Shown here: positions 7,599-11,746 of the stretch, piece after piece
Layout of the letters: each line of letters opens with the position of its first letter
Position numbering within the stretch: the stretch's first letter is position 1
Assembly: GCA_029238555.1 (NCBI GenBank)
Contig: JAQWFV010000023.1
Span: forward strand, 1 to 11,746
DNA: 11,746 nt
Direction: 5' to 3'
From: Flavobacteriaceae bacterium
GTDB lineage: Bacteria; Bacteroidota; Bacteroidia; Flavobacteriales; Flavobacteriaceae
The notes under the pieces: model-generated
What the model saw: only the letters and a program-made list of their open reading frames with translations
Told to the model about the DNA's origin: nothing
Databases searched by the model: none
Position numbers and translations under genes: made by a program

Positions 7599-8393
7599 AT
7601 GTCTGAAAATAGAATAGAAGTTCCCACTTTGGCTGCAATGGCTGCTGCAGGGAAGGAAGCAGAAATATTATTTTGGGTGGGTTGCGCCGGTAGTTTTGAC
7701 GAGCGCGCCAAAAAAATCACCAAAGCATTTGTAAAGATTCTTCACAAGGCAGGCGTATCTTTTGCGGTATTGGGTGCAGAAGAAACCTGTTCTGGAGATC
7801 CTGCTAAAAGAGCAGGAAATGAATTTTTATTTCAAATGCAGGCAGCCACTAATATTGCTACCCTGAATGCATATGGAGTTAAAAAAGTAGTCACGGCTTG
7901 CCCACATTGCTTTAACACCCTAAAAAATGAATACCCTGCCCTAGGGGGCACCTACGACGTAGTGCACCACACCCAACTCTTAAAAGATTTGATGGATCAA
8001 AATAGGCTCAGTTTAGAAGGGGGCGTTTATAAGGGAAAGAAAATAACCTTTCATGACCCTTGCTATTTAGGAAGGGCCAATGGGGTGTACGAAGCGCCTA
8101 GAGAACTGATTAAAAAATTAGATGCTCAGCTCGTAGAAATGAAAAACTGCAAGGAAAAGGGCTTGTGTTGTGGCGCAGGAGGGGCTCAAATGTTCAAAGA
8201 TGCAGAGCCTGGAAACAAGGAAATTAATATTGCCAGAACGGAAGAAGCTTTAGAAACTCAGCCAGATATAGTGGCAGCAGCCTGTCCTTTTTGTAACACC
8301 ATGATGACAGACGGCGTTAAAAACAAAGAAAAAGAAGGCAGTGTGGCGGTCATGGATATTGCGGAGCTTATTGCTCAGGCTGGAGATTTGTAA
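7599..8393 (+). CDS. CCG-domain (Fe-S)-binding protein, HdrD/HdrB/LutA-like
   Basis: This soluble 264-residue protein has two cysteine-rich CCG domains (the PF02754 type), which bind a non-cubane or catalytic Fe-S cluster in HdrB/HdrD and occur in GlpC, GlcF and LutA. Domain 1 has Cys29 (WVGCAG), Cys64 (ETCSGDPAKR), Cys101 and Cys104 (ACPHC). Domain 2 has Cys155 (HDPCYLGR), Cys190-Cys191 (LCCGAGGA), Cys229 and Cys232 (ACPFC). Domain 2 is therefore complete, while domain 1 has Ser65 in place of the second Cys of the CC pair. ATG 7599 is chosen over an in-frame ATG at 7527 because the longer reading overlaps the upstream gene by 68 bases and adds unlike sequence. It sits four bases after the membrane ferredoxin gene and probably forms a complex with it. 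It may take part in a membrane-linked oxidoreductase whose substrate is unknown; LutA-like lactate metabolism is less likely, as LutB/LutC are absent. Confidence 0.88.
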   Translation: MSENRIEVPTLAAMAAAGKEAEILFWVGCAGSFDERAKKITKAFVKILHKAGVSFAVLGAEETCSGDPAKRAGNEFLFQMQAATNIATLNAYGVKKVVTACPHCFNTLKNEYPALGGTYDVVHHTQLLKDLMDQNRLSLEGGVYKGKKITFHDPCYLGRANGVYEAPRELIKKLDAQLVEMKNCKEKGLCCGAGGAQMFKDAEPGNKEINIARTEEALETQPDIVAAACPFCNTMMTDGVKNKEKEGSVAVMDIAELIAQAGDL

Positions 8394-8504
8394 TAATTAC
8401 ATTCTCCAATCAGTTGGATTGGCTTATAAAGCTTGGAAGATATGCCCCATTACAATTAAAACCACAGGAGTCATTTCTTAAATTATTAAATATTTAAATC
8501 TTTT
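8394..8504 (+). other. 111-base intergenic region between the Fe-S unit and the next transcription unit
   Basis: No open frame of useful length is present. The only structure is a 6-bp hairpin, CCAATC (8406-8411) / GATTGG (8417-8422), with loop AGTTG and no T-run after it. It is too weak to call a terminator. The second half (about 8476-8500) is very A/T-rich and could hold a promoter for the gene at 8505, but no good TAnnTTTG box is seen. Confidence 0.4.
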
Positions 8505-8990
8505 ATGTTAGTCCCTTTTTCAGAATTACCAGAAGATGCTCGAATCTGGATATATCAAAGTAATAGACCTTTTACCCATGAGGAAGCGGCAGCCGTTAAA
8601 GCGGCTTGTGAGGCTTTCTTATCAGGTTGGACAGCCCACGGGAATGATTTGCACGCGGGGGTAGACATGCCTTACAACCGCTTTATAATCTTTGGATTAG
8701 ATGCGCAGCAAGGCGGCGCATCCGGCTGCTCCATTGACAGTTCAGTGCGTTTTATTCAAAGTCTAGAAGCGCAGTACAATGTAGATCTTTTGGACAAGAT
8801 GAATGTGACTTACAAACAGGGACCTCATGTGGCACACAAAACCCTAATTGATTTTAAAAAAATGGCGAAAGACCGCTCGGTGAGCGCTAATACAGTTGTT
8901 TTTAACAATTTGGTCACCACCAAAGCAGAGTATGAAAATTATTGGGAAGTGCCTGCCAGTGAGAGTTGGCATGGACAATTCATGAAATAG
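8505..8990 (+). CDS. Conserved Bacteroidota protein of unknown function (often mislabelled 'ABC transporter ATPase')
   Basis: I recognise this 161-residue protein as a family found across flavobacteria, where database entries often call it an ABC transporter ATPase. Nothing in the sequence supports that name: there is no GxxxxGK[ST] Walker A, no LSGGQ signature and no Walker B, and at 161 residues it is well short of a nucleotide-binding domain. It has no signal peptide or membrane segment and is probably cytosolic. Likely conserved spots are RIWIYQSNRPFT (13-24), GWTAHG (41-46), GCSIDSSVRFIQ (74-85, with its only strongly placed Cys75 and Asp78), LLDKMNVTYKQG, VFNNLV (132-137) and the C-terminal SWHGQF. 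It precedes the GH3 gene by nine bases, so it probably shares a transcript with GH3 and bshA. No biochemical function can be assigned. Confidence 0.85.
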   Translation: MLVPFSELPEDARIWIYQSNRPFTHEEAAAVKAACEAFLSGWTAHGNDLHAGVDMPYNRFIIFGLDAQQGGASGCSIDSSVRFIQSLEAQYNVDLLDKMNVTYKQGPHVAHKTLIDFKKMAKDRSVSANTVVFNNLVTTKAEYENYWEVPASESWHGQFMK

Positions 8991-8999
8991 CACCCTTCT

Positions 9000-10673
9000 A
9001 TGTTTAACACATTAAAAACCCACTTTAACCCATTGCTTCTGACACTCATTTTTTTGAGTAGTCTCACTTCTTGGGCGCAACAGTCTGATGAAGAAGCAAA
9101 AGCCCAATGGGTAGACAGTACCTATCAATCTCTTACGAATGCCCAGAAAATTGGTCAATTGTTTGTGGTAATGATTCAGAGCAAAGCGGCAGAGAAAGAA
9201 CTGAAGGTATTTGAGGAGGAACTTAAAAGGCATCAGCCGGGAGGCGTGATATTTTCTTTGGGAACCCCTTATAAACAAGCTCAGTTAACGAATCATTACC
9301 AATCTTTAAGTAAGGTGCCACTCATGATCTCTATGGACGCAGAGTGGGGGGTAGCCATGCGATTGGATTCTGTGCCACAGTATCCCTGGAATATGACTTT
9401 AGGGGCTATTCAGGATCTAAGTCTCCTGAAAACGATTGGAAGCCATATGGGTATGCAGGCCAAACGATTGGGGGTACACATGAATTTTGCTCCAGTGGCA
9501 GATGTGAATATTAACCCCAACAATCCGATTATTGGCAATAGGTCTTTCGGATCAGACGTGAGAAAGGTGTCCGCAAGGGCTTATGCCCTTAGTCAAGGAA
9601 TGAATGCGGCCGGTGTTTTTACTTGTGCCAAGCATTTTCCAGGCCATGGAGACACCTCTGTAGATTCTCATAAAGCGTTGCCAGTACTGCCATTTACTAG
9701 AGAAAGACTGGATAGTATAGAATTGCATCCCTATAAAACACCCTTATTACAAGGCGTTCAAGGGGTCATGGTAGCGCATTTAGATGTGCCTGTACTCACT
9801 GATGAACCCGGTTTACCGGTCTCTTTATCTCATAAAGTCACTACGGATTTACTACAAAAAGAATTAAAATTCAAAGGGCTTGTCTTTACAGATGCCTTAA
9901 ATATGAAGGGAGCCTCTGATTTTTCTCCCGATGGAGATGTGTCTTTAAAAGCTTTGTTGGCTGGAAATGACGTGCTGGTCATTCCTAATGATTTGGGACT
10001 GTCCATTGCGCATTTGTCAGATGCTTTAAAGAAAGGAGTGCTTACGGAAGCTCGGTTGGCACATTCTGTGATAAAAATATTAGGGGCCAAGTACGATTTG
10101 GGGCTTGATCAATACGCTCCGGTCCCCCTCAATGGGCTCACCAAAGCGCTAAACCAACCCATTTACAAGCAGACTATTGAGAAAGCATATGCCCAAGCGG
10201 CTACTTATGTGAGCCAAACAAATGCGAAGCCTGTAGTTTTAAAACCTTCAGATAAAGTGGCTTTTGTGGCACTAGGAGACGACGCTTCCACAGACTTTGC
10301 TAAGACGCTCAAATCGTATGGTGCCCAGCAGGTCTCCCGCTCAGATTTAAGTCGCGACATTGAAATTTTAAAAGCATTTGATTATGTGGTAGTAGGCCAC
10401 CACAGGTCTATGGAAACCGCTTATAAAGCCCACCGTTTCACCTCCGAAGAAGTGTCGCTTTTAAAAGATATTAACGCATTGTCTAATACCACTATTTTGG
10501 CCGTATTTACGAAGCCTTATGCGGTATTAGACCTCCCATTTATTAATGAAATTCCCCAATTGTTTTTTGGGTATCAGAATGCCATTCAAATACAGCAATA
10601 CGCGGCTCAAGTCCTTTATGGACAAAAGCTGGCCAAAGGGGTATTGCCGGTTTCTTTGAAAGGAGTTAAATAA
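9000..10673 (+). CDS. Secreted glycoside hydrolase family 3, NagZ-like beta-N-acetylglucosaminidase
   Basis: The 557-residue protein has a signal peptide (residues 1-26, cleavage after SWA) and then a GH3 TIM-barrel at about 40-365. The NagZ signatures are clear: GNRSFGSD (179-186), KHFPGHGDTSVDSH (211-224) with the Asp222/His224 dyad that acts as general acid/base in the NagZ branch, and nucleophile Asp298 in VFTDALNMKGAS. These predict retaining hydrolysis of beta-GlcNAc from muropeptides or chitin-like chains. Residues about 380-557 form a second alpha/beta domain like the GH3 C-terminal domain. Proteobacterial NagZ is cytosolic and single-domain (about 340 residues); this one is exported. 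Some Bacteroidota relatives are far longer, with a C-terminal beta-lactamase-like domain, which is absent here. The start is ATG 9000, nine bases after the upstream stop, and bshA begins six bases downstream. Confidence 0.92.
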   Translation: MFNTLKTHFNPLLLTLIFLSSLTSWAQQSDEEAKAQWVDSTYQSLTNAQKIGQLFVVMIQSKAAEKELKVFEEELKRHQPGGVIFSLGTPYKQAQLTNHYQSLSKVPLMISMDAEWGVAMRLDSVPQYPWNMTLGAIQDLSLLKTIGSHMGMQAKRLGVHMNFAPVADVNINPNNPIIGNRSFGSDVRKVSARAYALSQGMNAAGVFTCAKHFPGHGDTSVDSHKALPVLPFTRERLDSIELHPYKTPLLQGVQGVMVAHLDVPVLTDEPGLPVSLSHKVTTDLLQKELKFKGLVFTDALNMKGASDFSPDGDVSLKALLAGNDVLVIPNDLGLSIAHLSDALKKGVLTEARLAHSVIKILGAKYDLGLDQYAPVPLNGLTKALNQPIYKQTIEKAYAQAATYVSQTNAKPVVLKPSDKVAFVALGDDASTDFAKTLKSYGAQQVSRSDLSRDIEILKAFDYVVVGHHRSMETAYKAHRFTSEEVSLLKDINALSNTTILAVFTKPYAVLDLPFINEIPQLFFGYQNAIQIQQYAAQVLYGQKLAKGVLPVSLKGVK

Positions 10674-10679
10674 TTGACT

Positions 10680-11746
10680 ATGAAAATTGCCATTGTATGT
10701 TATCCCACTTTTGGTGGGAGCGGTGTTGTTGCTACGGAATTGGGTATAGCCCTTGCCAATAGAGGGCACGAAATTCATTTTGTAACCTATAAACAGCCAG
10801 TTCGGCTCGAATTATTAAGTGCAAACATTCATTTTCACGAAGTGCATGTGCCTGAATACGCCTTGTTCCATTACCAACCCTATGAATTGGCCTTGTCTAG
10901 CAAATTAGTAGACACTGTTAAAATGTACGGCATAGAAGTACTGCATGTGCATTATGCCATTCCACATGCCTATGCTGGGTATATGGCCAAGCAAATGCTA
11001 GCCAAAGAAGGGATCTATATTCCTATGATCACTACTTTGCATGGTACGGACATTACGCTAGTGGGAAAACACCCTTTTTACAAGCCTGCAGTTACTTTTA
11101 GTATTAATGAATCTGATGTGGTCACAGCTGTATCTGAGAGTTTGAAAAAGGATACCTTAGCGCTTTTTGATATTAAAAATGAGATTGAGGTAATTCCCAA
11201 TTTCATAGACACTCAGAAGTATGCCCATGACTACACGGATTGTCAGCGTTCTTTAATGGCGAAAGACCATGAGCGCATTGTGACCCATATTTCTAATTTT
11301 AGAAAAGTGAAGCGCATTGAAGACGTAGTGGCTATTTTTCATAAGATCCAAGCGCGTATTCCTGCCAAACTCGTGATGGTAGGTGAGGGACCAGAAAGGG
11401 AAAAAGCAGAAATTCAATGTGAAGCTTTGGGTATCTCAGATAAAGTATTATTCTTAGGAAACAGTAATGAAATTGACCGTATTTTGTGTTTTTCTGACCT
11501 CTTTTTACTCCCCTCTGAATCAGAGAGTTTTGGTTTGGCTGCTTTAGAGGCCATGGTCAATGAGGTTCCTGTGATTTCAAGCAATGCAGGAGGTATTCCT
11601 GAGGTAAATATTCATGGAGAGACCGGTTTTTTGAGTCCTGTAGGCGCTGTAGATGAAATGGCACAGAATGCGCTGGCTATTTTGCAAGATCCTGAGGTCT
11701 TGGAGCAGTTTAAAAAACGTGCTGTTCTAGCAGCTCAGAAGTTCGA
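10680..11746 (+). CDS. bshA: N-acetyl-alpha-D-glucosaminyl L-malate synthase BshA (3' truncated by window edge)
   Basis: This GT4 glycosyltransferase carries out the first step of bacillithiol synthesis: UDP-GlcNAc plus L-malate gives GlcNAc-malate in the cytosol. The frame is open from ATG 10680 to the window end, giving 355 codons and two bases; BshA proteins are about 375-380 residues, so only the extreme C-terminus is missing. Diagnostic features are CYPTFGGSGVVATELG (7-22), VLHVHYAIPHA (88-97), TLHGTDITLVGKHP (119-132), the nucleotide-binding GEGPER (235-240), the GT4 EX7E motif Glu282-Glu290 (ESFGLAALE) and GGIPEV (304-309). An AGGAG at 10661-10665, inside the GH3 gene, lies 14 bases before the ATG, farther than a normal Shine-Dalgarno. 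bshB and bshC are not in the window. It follows the GH3 gene by six bases and probably shares its transcript. Confidence 0.95.
   Translation, partial: MKIAIVCYPTFGGSGVVATELGIALANRGHEIHFVTYKQPVRLELLSANIHFHEVHVPEYALFHYQPYELALSSKLVDTVKMYGIEVLHVHYAIPHAYAGYMAKQMLAKEGIYIPMITTLHGTDITLVGKHPFYKPAVTFSINESDVVTAVSESLKKDTLALFDIKNEIEVIPNFIDTQKYAHDYTDCQRSLMAKDHERIVTHISNFRKVKRIEDVVAIFHKIQARIPAKLVMVGEGPEREKAEIQCEALGISDKVLFLGNSNEIDRILCFSDLFLLPSESESFGLAALEAMVNEVPVISSNAGGIPEVNIHGETGFLSPVGAVDEMAQNALAILQDPEVLEQFKKRAVLAAQKF

Noticed and set aside
8406..8422. Hairpin CCAATC/GATTGG after the CCG-protein gene
   Set aside because: The stem is only 6 bp with half A/T pairs and no following T-run, so it is not called as a terminator.
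1..11746. Possibility of a defence system, mobile element, CRISPR array or RNA gene
   Set aside because: No transposase, integrase, direct-repeat array, tRNA-like cloverleaf or defence-type domain was seen; the genes are ordinary envelope and metabolic core functions.

Overview
The window is a moderately AT-rich chromosomal segment that looks like the core genome of a marine-type flavobacterium (Bacteroidota, probably Flavobacteriaceae). The evidence is the family content: a Bacteroidota-type LptD, an MlaD-family protein ending in an NPKRY...SVFGKK tail, a bacillithiol BshA, and the short conserved protein usually mislabelled 'ABC transporter ATPase' in this group. In addition, most starts lack a Shine-Dalgarno sequence, and two intergenic regions carry the Bacteroidota -7 promoter motif TAnnTTTG. 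I see no mobile element, CRISPR array, tRNA, rRNA or phage gene, and no gene-free stretch longer than about 110 bases.

Layout. Positions 1-486 hold the C-terminal part of a BadF/BcrA-type N-acetylglucosamine kinase (+), cut by the window edge. It converges on ridA (-, 560-943) across a strong bidirectional terminator at 508-541. Upstream of ridA on the same strand is lptD (-, 1055-3847), with an inverted repeat between the two. lptD is divergent from a rightward series that fills the rest of the window: a secreted Amidase_3 with a C-terminal SPOR-like domain (3950-5227), an MCE/MlaD-family protein (5285-6265), a membrane-anchored dicluster ferredoxin (6269-7594) and a soluble CCG-domain Fe-S protein (7599-8393). 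After a 111-base gap come the uncharacterised 161-residue protein (8505-8990), a secreted GH3 NagZ-like glucosaminidase (8999-region start at 9000, to 10673) and bshA (10680 to the right edge, incomplete).

How they may work together. LptD, the amidase, the MlaD-family protein and the GH3 enzyme all serve the cell envelope: LPS insertion, peptidoglycan cleavage, lipid transport and muropeptide or GlcNAc-glycan trimming. The kinase could return GlcNAc to the cytosolic pool, and UDP-GlcNAc is a substrate of BshA. Tight spacing (3, 4, 9 and 6 bases between consecutive genes) suggests two transcription units, mlaD-family to the CCG protein and the 161-residue protein to bshA, although read-through is possible. 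The redox pair at 6269-8393 resembles heterodisulfide-reductase subunits, but its electron donor and acceptor cannot be told from this window.

I did not find a clear new multi-gene system. The least explained parts are the HdrE/C-HdrD-like Fe-S pair coupled to an MCE protein, and the 161-residue protein with no Walker motifs.
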